From assembly GCA_009602725.1 (NCBI GenBank), contig WELB01000079.1:25894-45200 (forward strand): 19,307 bases of DNA, written 5' to 3'. The DNA comes from Spirogloea muscicola (Eukaryota > Streptophyta > Zygnematophyceae > Spirogloeales > Spirogloeaceae). The notes under the pieces are model-generated. The model saw only the letters and a program-made list of their open reading frames with translations, was not told the origin of the DNA and ran no database searches. Both the position numbers and the translations under genes were made by a program. This document shows, one piece after another, positions 1 through 11,869 of the stretch (positions within the stretch are counted from its first letter, which is position 1; each line of letters begins with the position of its first letter).

Positions 1-644
1 GCGGCCCGCGGGCCGGCGCGGGCGGCGGCGCCACCTCCGCGAGCGCCGCGCAGGCGCCCTTCTGCCGTCTCCCGGAGGCCAGGATCCGGCTGCGCGACCA
101 CTCCGCCAGCGCTTCTCGTAGGCGATCAGGCGGCATGGGGTGGTCTGCGTCCGACTGGGTGGAGGGCGCCGGCGGCTGCATGGTGGAGACCTGGAGGCCG
201 CTGGACACCAAGCTGCCAGCGCCGTGGCACGGCGGCGTCGGCGACTGCTTCGATGAGGCTTGGTGGAGGTAAGCAGATGCCTGGACGCTTGCCAAAGGAG
301 CGCTTGATTCAGCGCGATCTGAAGGTGTGGGATAGGATATCCAGCCCCCGTCTGCGGATGTATCAGAACATGCAGTGCGAGCAGTCACGGGATCTGTATT
401 ATCCAGGCCCAGAAATCAGCTGCAGAAGTACAGTGCACTAGGTTGTACTGCGGAGATGGTACAGGTGCACAAGGAAAGATGAGTTCGACTAGGGGTGTGA
501 CAGTAGCAGCATATTAATGTGGTGACTTGGTGGAATACACCAATCGCTTCTAGCTTTTTTTCCCATTTCAGCTGGGCTCGGCAAGTCAAGTGGGACGGAT
601 GCACTTACATTCCTACCATTCGTCTACGGTATATACTCCATTAG
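1..644 (+). CDS. 3' end of an unidentified gene (partial, two exons)
   Basis: I do not recognise this gene. A frame starting at position 3 is open from the window edge to 268 and includes the segment VEGAGGCMVETWRPLD followed by PWHGGVGDCFDEAWW. At 269 there is a good splice donor (GTAAGC), and without splicing the frame stops at 270-272. A pyrimidine-rich acceptor (TTTTTTTCCCATTTCAG) ends at 571. Joining 1-268 to 572-644 keeps phase 2 and adds WARQVKWDGCTYIPTIRLRY before TAG at 642-644. The tryptophan-rich, VKWDG-then-RLR pattern is loosely like the end of an Agenet/Tudor-type chromatin-reader fold, but this is a weak impression. The 5' end lies outside the window. The proposed stop is only 38 nt before the ATG of the next gene, which is unusually tight, so the second exon is uncertain. 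Confidence 0.45.
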
Positions 645-682
645 GCGGGTGCTTGTGACAAGCAGGCCTGAAGTTTTGGTTC

Positions 683-4445
<3,763 letters not shown>

Positions 4446-5118
4446 ACACAAGCCACCCTATGTCACAAGGGTGTAGACTATCACTATGAGTCCTGGCATT
4501 GAGATTGATATAGTCAGATTAGACGACCATAGACAAGTGAGCAGGTTAGAATTCTTGCTCCTTGTTGTGGCAACTCCGAAGGTGAGCAGGGATAAGGCTC
4601 CTGCTCTCCTTCTGGCAAGCAGCCTGGACTGGAGTACTTTACTAGGCTTTAGCAATCTAGTATCGAAGAACTTTGTAGTTGTTCCCGGTAGCTTGGAGAA
4701 GGTAACAGTGGTAACATGTAAAAGGCTCAGGACATGTCGGATGTCCATGTCAGCAATTCAAGCAGCATCTGTGCCAATCCAAGACACTGCCTCGCATGCT
4801 GCTTGCTTAGGTGAGGTCGAGTTTGCATTGCATAACTGTAAACCTGCCCTGCCATAGGCATGCCAATCCACCTGCCCGGCAACAGGCTTGATGGTGGGAA
4901 GGAAAAGCCGAATCCGTCATGATTGAGCAGACGGGCAGCTATCCTTTGCAGAATGTAAAGTAGACGCATGAGTGGAGGGGCTGCGGCGTGAATTGAGGAC
5001 CTATGCAGTAATTGATGACCTCCGCCTTGGCGAGCGGCACGAAATGAGCACGGTGGGCAACTGCTGAGCACGAGATTGTAGCAATTAGAGGCGAGAGCAA
5101 TAAAAAATCACAGCAATT
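4446..5118. other. nadB 3' region and spacer to the next plus-strand gene
   Basis: No convincing coding sequence was seen. A 123-codon open frame (4486-4857) has no recognisable motif and no exon-like partners, so I read it as chance openness in the nadB 3' UTR. TGTAA pentamers, the polyadenylation signal commonly used by chlorophyte algae, occur on the plus strand near 4716 and 4837-4841. Either could end the nadB transcript, but this is only a motif match. The missing 5' exon of the following gene could lie in the right half of this stretch; I could not identify it. Confidence 0.4.
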
Positions 5119-5168
5119 AGCTAGCTGGAGAGGTAGGACAGGCTGGTCTTCGATATACTTGGACGTAT

Positions 5169-5727
5169 TTGTATTTGAATATTCCGGATCACGCTGCCGA
5201 GCGCAAGCTGGAATACCGAGAGGTCGGACCTCCGGGCCAGGGACAAGTGGCGCCCTTCCCACTGCCCGAGGCGCTCTCGGTGCCCACCTCGGCCGCCGCG
5301 GCGCTGACGGCGGCGGCGCCGGCGGCGGTGCTGGCGGCGACGACNGCGCGGCACGACGTCGCCGGCGGGCGCCCCGCCGAGGCCTTCCGAGCGGTGAGCG
5401 CCGCGCGGCGGCCGTCCTGAAATCTAACCCCTGAAACCCAAACCCTAACCCGAAATTCACCGCTGCGGGGCGGCGGCGGCGGCGGCGGCGCAGGTCCTGG
5501 CGGCGCTGCGGGCGCAGTACAGCGAGGCGGGCGTGGCGGAGTACGTGCGCCGAGCGCTGGAGCTGCAGGCCGTCCGCGAGGGCGGCGGTGGCGCCGCGGG
5601 GCGCGGAGACGGGGCGGCGGCGGCGTGGGCGTCGGTGGACCAGCTCGCGGCGCAGCTGGCCTTCTGCTCCATCGGCGGTGGCGGCAAGGCGCCGCTGCGG
5701 CTGGACCAGGCCGCTTGGCAGTCAGGT

Positions 5728-5758
<31 letters not shown>

Positions 5759-6093
5759 CGCCCTTTGGTTTTCGCTGCGAGGTCCTGCCCTGCAGTGCCA
5801 GCCTCAAGCTCAAGCCTCGGGCGCCCGCTGCGTCTGCCGCATGGCTGAATGGCTTATGAGCGTTCCCGTCTCCCCCAACAGAACTGGTCCAGCTCGGCAT
5901 CGACCTGGTGGAGGCGGCCTACGGGCAGCGCAAGGAGGGCCGGGTGCCGATCCTGGCCGAGGTGGGCCGCTACCAGGTGCTCGCCGACGCCGCTGCCGAC
6001 AGCAGCAGCTTTGTGTGCAGCTGCTGCAACGGCGTCGTCAGCAGTATCCGCCGCAAGGAGCACGAGCGGTACTGGTGTGTGGGCCGCGTCTAA
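5169..6093 (+). CDS. Unrecognised Ala/Gly-rich protein with a C-terminal C2HC zinc-finger-like motif (5' end unresolved)
   Basis: I do not recognise the family. Three exons join cleanly: up to 5393 (donor GTGAGC), 5494-5725 (phase 1) and 5882-6093 (TAA at 6091-6093). The frame in the first exon is open back to a TAG at 5118 but has no ATG, so either another exon lies upstream or the start is elsewhere; 5169 is only a nominal left edge. The visible protein is about 222 aa. An Ala-rich N-terminal part contains FRAVLAALRAQYSEAGVAEY, which looks helical. A Gly/Ala low-complexity linker follows, then LVQLGIDLVEAAYGQRKEG. The C terminus has FVCSCCNGVVSSIRRKEHER then YWC: C-x2-C-x11-H-x4-C, a plausible small zinc finger, loosely like the Sgf11/ataxin-7 type but not assignable. 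Exons are about 70-75% GC, far above the neighbouring genes. Position 5345 is an N. Confidence 0.7.
5345..5345. other. Ambiguous base (N)
   Basis: A single N lies in the first visible exon of the GC-rich gene, in the codon context GCGACGACNGCGCGG. Any base leaves a threonine codon (ACN) in the chosen frame, so the protein is not affected. Confidence 0.99.
5437..5455. promoter_or_regulatory. Telobox / short telomere-like tract in an intron
   Basis: A degenerate plant-telomere-like run in which AAACCC-type units are followed by an exact AAACCCTAA lies inside the first intron (5394-5493) of the GC-rich zinc-finger-like gene. In plants such teloboxes occur near the 5' ends of genes, where they bind Myb-like telomere-repeat factors. 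Placement in the first intron, near the probable transcript start, fits that. Function here is inference. Confidence 0.5.
5469..5490. repeat. (CGG)n trinucleotide tract at an intron end
   Basis: About seven GCG/CGG units run directly into the 3' splice site at 5491-5493 of intron 1 of the unrecognised gene. The usual polypyrimidine tract is therefore replaced by a purine-rich GC tract, which is odd for an acceptor. The exon that follows is nevertheless in phase and protein-like. Confidence 0.8.
5728..5757. repeat. (CCG)10 microsatellite in an intron
   Basis: A pure CCG trinucleotide run starts right after the donor of intron 2 of the unrecognised gene. It keeps the intron open in translation, as proline, alanine or arginine runs, but phase matching from 5725 to 5882 shows it is intronic. 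A C-rich run of this kind could be length-polymorphic. Confidence 0.85.
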
Positions 6094-6730
6094 TGATGCC
6101 AAGTATTGCAACTCCCATTCTTTCAGTACCGTAGTTCAATAGTACATGTGGTATTTGAGCTAATTTAGACAGGGCACTCATGTGAAGGGCCACCAAGGCC
6201 ACACACAACACAGGAATCTGCTCTGACTGGCAATTTGTAGCTCAGTTGGACTCGGCCTAGGGTTTCATTTTTGTTTTGCATCATCGGCAGAGCATAGTGG
6301 TTGATGACTGCTCCTGCTGCTTGCTACCAGAAGTCTTTAAGTCCAAGGAATCTCTTGTACAGGCACAGAAACTCAATCAAGATTGTAGCCTCACGTAACC
6401 TTCTTAATCTCATCCCAGTCACAAATTATGACTTAGGCATGCTCCAACAACCAGACAACATCCAGCTCTCAAAAAGGGCTGCAATGAGGTGGTCCCTCTA
6501 GGGGAACAGTGGCTTTAAATGGCCAGCTCAGAACATTAAGAGACCAAAATACCCAGTGGCAGTCCACCTGGGTTGGCATGCGGATGCATTCTAAAAAGTT
6601 AGACTCAAATTTCAAGGAAGTGGCAGCAAGACGAACTGACAAACAATCCCCGCTACAAGAGGCTGCTGTTAAGAAGGATTGTGGAGAAGAGGTTGGTCTA
6701 GATATAGGTTGTACAGATGCCAGTACTGCT
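6094..6730. other. Convergent intergenic region (3' flanks of the zinc-finger-like gene and NOG1)
   Basis: Two genes end here from opposite sides: the plus-strand gene stops at 6093 and NOG1 (minus) stops at 6731. Open frames inside (for example 6301-6501 and 6509-6949) show no motif, and the second runs antisense over the last NOG1 exon. I see no RNA gene, repeat or terminator structure. Both 3' UTRs presumably lie here. Confidence 0.6.
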
Positions 6731-9700
6731 CTATCGCCTTTGTGTCTTGCCGATGCCCCTCTTTCCAGTAAGCAGGTGCTTGGGCCGGAGGTTGTATATG
6801 GCCCTGTCCGCCTCGCCCTTCCTTGCCTGCTTGTTTCGCTGGCGGACTGCCGTCCTGCTCAGCTTGATGGCCTTCACCTTCTGCGGCGTGTCCTTGTAGC
6901 CCTCGCCAGGCAGAGCCTCCACAGGCCTGCTCCTGGATCGAGACTGTGAGCGGAGTCGCTTGCTTGGCGCAGGGCCTCCATCGACCTCCATGGCATCCCC
7001 GTCTGCAAATGTACAGGTGCCAACCATCTCTTTGCATCAGCAATCCTTGTGCATACTGTTGCAGCACTGATTTGCTAGACAGCCAAGGAAATGCTTGCAA
7101 GGTAAGGCAACAGCAAATTTCACGATCCCTCAAACAAAGCAAACTGCTAAGTATCTTGAGCATGCAAAGACAACAGCTGTTTCACAGCAGACACTCGATC
7201 TTGACACTCATTTTGACAGCATTCGAGTATAACCTGCATTGCAGATGCTATGGTCCACATCTGACAGATAGCTACTTCTGCTCTGCTACTGTACAAGTCC
7301 ACACTGTATATATGAAGCAACACAAGGCAAGATGCCAACCTTCTGACCGATCTCTCTTTCGTCCCCTTTGTGAAACTGATCTACTCCTGACTCTGTTCAC
7401 TGCTGCAGTGGCATTGATGCCCAGGGACGTCAGGTGACGCTCCATCCGAGCGACTGTGAATTTCCCTTCGCTGTCGACCTTCCTTGGCATGACGGGTCTG
7501 CTCTCTGCAGTGGACTTCTTCATCCTGTGCGTCGCCAGAATCAGCTTCTTCTTATGCCTGAAGACACAATACGAAGCACCTCAGTGGATATGATGCGTCC
7601 ACTGGGAATCATACGAGCTAGGGTCGGGCAAGTGGTTGACATGTGTGACGAGACGATAACCAGCACATAATGACTACTGTCAACCACGTCTGCAACACGA
7701 AGTAGGGCTCTACGAGTCACAAAAACCATACGATTTCAAATGCTTGCACCGCAAACGCACCTGATAGCAGCAAGAGCCTTGGCCTCCCCAGGTGTGAGCA
7801 CCTCTTCCTCCATGTCCTCACCCTCTAATGCAGCTGCTGCTTCCCTTTCTTCCTCTTCCCTTTCTAGCTCCTCAAGTCTCTGCATAATGTCAGGATCAAC
7901 AAAGTCAGCCACATTGTGACCATCAACAATCTCTGGTATAATGTCCTCCTTCCATGACTCGTCCTCCAGTAGGTATCTCTTCCTGAGGTTGGCAGAATAT
8001 ACTCCTGCTCCACCATGCTCCTCTTGCAAATCTTTCTCAAGCTTCCCGCCCCCGCTCGGCTTGACTCCTTTTGCCCGTGCATCAAGAACAGGTTGAGGAA
8101 TGACGGGTGGCCTCTCTTTCTGCAATAACACAGAGCAGTGCTCATCAGTGATGCAAGGCAGAGCTGACAACAAGCTTGGTAGTAGAACACAAGACTGTCT
8201 TCCAGCTTGATAAGTAAACAAGACAAAATTGCACTGCAGCAAGCGTCAGCAAAATGTCGGCTGAATAGGGTACCCACATGATCCCTAGCCTTGGGTACCG
8301 CCACATGCATGCGGTTGACAACATCTGCCAGCTTCTTGGACTTCATCTTCACCTCCACCCTCTGCTGCAGAAGCTTCTCGCATGCTGAATTCTTCACAGC
8401 AGCAACCCCCTCCTCTGTCACTGTGCTCATGAAGAACAAGCTATCGTTCTCTGTTTCCATCCCTTCCATCGGTAATCTAGACCCACACCTTGCAGCCTCC
8501 TGCTTCATCTCCTCCAACAGCTTCTTGTCCTCCTCAAAGAGCGTCTCTGCTGGCTACACACAGACACAAGTGATATTATAGCATAGTCAGACATCCAGGC
8601 AGCAAGATATGAAGGACCTCCGCAGCAATCTCATCATGCTTGCACAATCCTCTCTTTTATTTAGACCACCATCTGCTTATGCTTGTCCAACACTAGGATA
8701 CTCCTAAATACCATGCTCTTTCACTACAAACTCATACACTAAGATCATCAGCACACAGATGCACAGTGCACAATATCAAGGTCGCCATGGGTTGTACAAT
8801 ACCTGGAGGTCTACTTTGTTGCATGCTATTAGAAGAGGCTTGTTTGCAAACAGTGGCTTGATGCTGTGGAAAAGATGCGCCTGCTGGCTGATGCTATATC
8901 CACAACTACCCGAAAGATCCACAACAAAGAGAACTGTTGCTCGCAAGTGAGCCAGAGCTGTGATAGCTAGCATCTCAATTGTATTCCTGTCTTCCAGCGG
9001 ATGGTCTAGAATGCCAGGCGTGTCAATCACCTGCAACCAAAAACGAAGGAAGTACAAAGTCTGAATAGTGGACAGCACAATCCTCCTCAGTAGACAGTAG
9101 CAGTGGCGGCTAGTCTGATAGAAGTCTTAAATTGAAGCTCCCAAGCAGTACCAGAAGTAGATCTTGGTCGCTTAGAAGACACTCTACTCAAACTGGAACA
9201 ATACTCAATTGACAAATTAATATATTACTAATTGCCAAGAATACATAAGTGGAACATTAAGTGAGGTGATGTGTATAAAGGCAAGCTGACCTGCCAGCGT
9301 AGATACTTGTAGTCGGTATGGCCAACAAAGAGAGACTTGGTGGTGAAGGCATAGGGCTGCACATCAACATCTGCCCGTGTGACTCGATTGATGAAGCTGC
9401 TCTTTCCCACGTTGGGGTAGCCGCAGATCAAGATAGTGCGAGTGTTGGGGTCGATGGACGGTAACCTGGACATGTGTTGCCTCACCTGACCGTAATGGAA
9501 GACATGCAACAGTGACAGGAATGAGATCAAACACTAATAACAGGCTTTTTGAGACGATAGTACTGTCCAAGTATATACTGACCAAGTATGACAGTGATCA
9601 TTGATACCACGTCCAAACTTGCACTTGTCACGTTAAAAGCATAGCTGTACCAAGCTTACAGCTTCATCTATTCTGACCTGCTCAAGATAGGCAAGGCTGG

Positions 9701-10536
9701 GGCTTTGCTTGCGCATGAGAGTGCACATACGACCAAGAGCGGCCTTCTTCAGCAACTTGCAACGGTACAGTGTGTCACCATACTTGAGCAGCCTCACATA
9801 GTCCTTTGAGATCTTCTCAATCATGTTTCGAGCTGCAGTGACATGACCTCCAGTACCTCAGATTGATACCAACTCTTTGGCTCTGTAGCTGCACCTAAGG
9901 ATGCATGATGGCCATGTGCATGACTCCGAGAAAGGAAAGGCCCACATTTAAGTCTGAAACTCCTTATTCCATTTGTGAAGATAGGAAGAGGCTATAATTC
10001 ATCTACCAACCCAACCTGCATTTATCTGCCCAAGGGCAAGCTTGTAGTGGTCCTTGTCATAAAGCACGTTCAAGAGGTCCCCATAGAATGGATGAACATC
10101 ATCAAGGCGCGGAAAGTCGTCTATTATAGTTGACAGCTTCTCATTGTAGGTTTGCTGGGTAAACTTTACCTGCAGAAGAGGTCAACTGTTCAATCAGTAA
10201 AGTGATCAATTTCACAGGGGTGACCAAAGGCTGCTAGCGGCAGGAGCTACAATCTCATCGTGCCAGTCCTCAACCACTCTCGCCCTCTCGCTGGAGGTTA
10301 GAGCAATGGGCGTCATGCTCAGGCCAGAGAAAGGGCTCCGATTCTGGGGTTTACGGGCACAAGGACGTGCTTGTACGGATAAGCACCTTGCGCATGTAGA
10401 ATTGGCGGATACGCGTGATAGCATACTGCTTATGTATGACAGTGGGAGTTTGGCGTTGCGTCCGGGAGAGGACGATGTCCACAAAGTCCTTGGCCGTCGG
10501 CACCACGGTCATGCCCTTGAAGTTGTAGAGCACCAT
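6731..10536 (-). CDS. NOG1: Nucleolar GTP-binding protein 1 (60S ribosome assembly GTPase), complete, 9 exons
   Basis: NOG1 is an essential Obg-related GTPase of pre-60S particles, acting in nucleolus and nucleoplasm. Exons, read on the minus strand: 10536-10387, 10169-10016, 9832-9678, 9485-9291, 9030-8803, 8553-8278, 8119-7761, 7557-7340, 7002-6731. All introns are GT-AG with matching phases, giving 668 aa; human is about 634 and plant about 670. The N terminus ([19 protein letters not shown]) and [20 protein letters not shown] are almost universal in NOG1. GTPase motifs: G1 GYPNVGKSS at about 175-183, [14 protein letters not shown]3 DTPG at about 221-224, and G4 NKVD at about 289-292. The NOGCT-type C-terminal region has [20 protein letters not shown]. 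An acidic Glu stretch, an Arg/Ser segment and the ending [18 protein letters not shown] (nucleolar-type basic tail) follow. ATG 10536 fits the family start exactly. Exon 8's donor (GTTGGC) is weak; its choice rests on phase and homology. Confidence 0.97.
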
Positions 10537-10868
10537 GGTGCCGCCTCTTCTGCGGGGTGTGTCTTGGCAGCAGAATCAGAGGCCCCAGGGAGTGACTGGT
10601 TGTGCTAGCTCAGCACCGGGCAGCACCTCTGGACGAAGTGCGCACGCCCTGGCACGATGTCGACCTGCTGGCACTCCTCAACATAGCCGCCTGTGCTTGC
10701 GCGGCCCGCCAGCTCAGAGTGCCTCGCTTGTGCTCAACTTGCGCACTGATTCCATCGCTAAGCGTAGGCTTCTCCAGCAGCCAGGGGCGCTCGGAGCTAG
10801 TGCCGCTTGAGATGTTCTCAGGCTCGGGAAGAAGGGGGGGTTTAAAGGCGGGAGCTCAAATTGGCCCG

Positions 10869-10948
10869 CAGCGGCGGCGGCGGCGACGGCGGAGGCGGCA
10901 GCGGCGGCGGCGAGCGGCAGAGGCGGCGGCGCGGCGGCGGCGGCGGCG
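10869..10948. repeat. Interrupted (CGG)n tract upstream of NOG1
   Basis: About 80 nt of CGG/GCG units with GAC, GAG and CAG interruptions lie about 330-410 nt upstream of the NOG1 ATG. In most frames it would encode runs of Arg, Gly or Ala, but nothing supports translation. It resembles the GC-rich 5' leaders of other genes in this window and probably marks the NOG1 promoter or 5' UTR. Confidence 0.8.
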
Positions 10949-10959
10949 ATCTGATGGGA

Positions 10960-10972
10960 TTAGGGTTTAGGG
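10960..10972 (-). promoter_or_regulatory. Telobox upstream of NOG1
   Basis: The plus strand reads TTAGGGTTTAGGG, so the minus strand carries AAACCCTAA, an exact plant telobox, about 425 nt upstream of the NOG1 ATG. In plants teloboxes are enriched in promoters of ribosomal-protein and ribosome-biogenesis genes, often with site II elements. NOG1 belongs to that regulon, so the placement makes sense. That this copy is functional is inferred. Confidence 0.6.
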
Positions 10973-11040
10973 AAGGGCTCTGCCAGGGACTGGCGGGTGA
11001 TTGCGGACGTAAGCTCATCTAAATGGGGCGAGAGCTGTGA

Positions 11041-11138
11041 AAAGCCAGCCCGGAAAGAAATGGAAAAGGTCCAAAAGGTGCCGAAATGGAAAGCCAGCCC
11101 GAAAAAGAACCGAAAATGTCCAAAAGGTGGCCGAAAAG
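11041..11138. repeat. Imperfect tandem duplication of a 49-bp unit
   Basis: Two adjacent 49-bp units, 11041-11089 and 11090-11138, both begin AAAGCCAGCCCG and share CCAAAAGGTG near their 3' ends, with scattered substitutions between. They lie in the promoter region between NOG1 and the JmjC gene. 49 is not a multiple of three, which argues against a coding repeat. Confidence 0.85.
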
Positions 11139-11869
11139 CGCTGACATACGCAATTAGGCAGATTAGGAGCGGTGCAACAGGAGGGAAGCTGCCCCCGGAC
11201 GTCGTGACGGGTGACGCTGACGGCAGCTCGTAGTCAGCGTCATCGAGTCCATTCCCGTCAAACACGGAAGCAGGCATCCTGGCCGCGCGGGCATGGAGGG
11301 AGTAACCACCCACGCAGAACCGGAGGCTCATGTCCCCTGCCTTTTCAGACCTTGTACATTCCTTTTGGGCCGGCAATCACAGCCCATTGCTGTGATAGTT
11401 GGAGGAGCTGTTCCAGCGGGCAGTGCGGCTCGCCCGACGGCTGCACGGGTCACCCGAGAACGTCTCCGACACGGGCCGCCATCGGCCTGCAAGAGCGCGC
11501 CAGCGGTTCCCCCCAACCCCCCAGGCTTCTCCAGCAGGCCGGAGGGGCTGCCCGGGGGAGGGAACATGCAGAAGGCCCCCCCGGCCGCCGCGGCGCCCGT
11601 CGTCGGCGTCCCCGTCGCCTCCGCTGCCGCCGCCGTCGCCGCCGTAACCGCCGCCGCAGCCGCCGCGCCCCGCCGCAGCCGCCTCATCCGAGCGCCTTGA
11701 CGAGCCGTTGGCCTCCGCCAGCCGGTCCAGGGGCCCTTCTCCGACTGCCTGGGGCCAGCCGTAGCAGCTGCAGTCCCCGGCGCTTGGTCGCGGCCTGCCT
11801 CAGCTGCCTGGGGACGAGCCTATTCGCTGCTTGCCTGGACCGGCGCTTGTGGACTCGGTCTGAGAGAAG

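Larger units (their letters stand above)
10537..11869. promoter_or_regulatory. Head-to-head intergenic region between NOG1 and the JmjC gene
   Basis: This 1.3-kb stretch separates the NOG1 start (minus) from the ATG of the JmjC gene (plus), so it must hold both promoters and 5' UTRs, perhaps as a shared bidirectional promoter. It contains a CGG-rich tract, a telobox and a 49-bp tandem duplication, listed separately. The right half (about 11400-11860) is very GC-rich with several overlapping open frames. One plus-strand frame from 11399 reads LEELFQRAVRLARRLHG then SPENVSDT and looks protein-like, but it has no ATG and no clear splice partners. An alanine-rich frame begins with ATG at 11566 and ends at 11700. 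Neither can be linked to the JmjC gene, whose frame has a TGA at 11861-11863 just upstream of its ATG. Confidence 0.5.

Noticed and set aside
4486-4857. 123-codon plus-strand open frame after nadB
   Set aside because: No motif, no splice context, and it lies where the nadB 3' UTR is expected, with candidate TGTAA signals inside.
5421-5459. Interstitial telomere array
   Set aside because: Only one exact AAACCCTAA and a few degenerate units; too short to be a telomere or array.
4939-5900. Long minus-strand frames opposite the GC-rich gene
   Set aside because: Arg/Ala/Pro-rich shadows of a high-GC coding strand; the plus-strand frame has phase-matched exons and a zinc-finger-like end.
10960-11376. 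138-codon minus-strand frame (Phe-rich) in the NOG1/JmjC spacer
   Set aside because: Its Phe-rich part is the reverse reading of the 49-bp tandem duplication; no domain or splice support.
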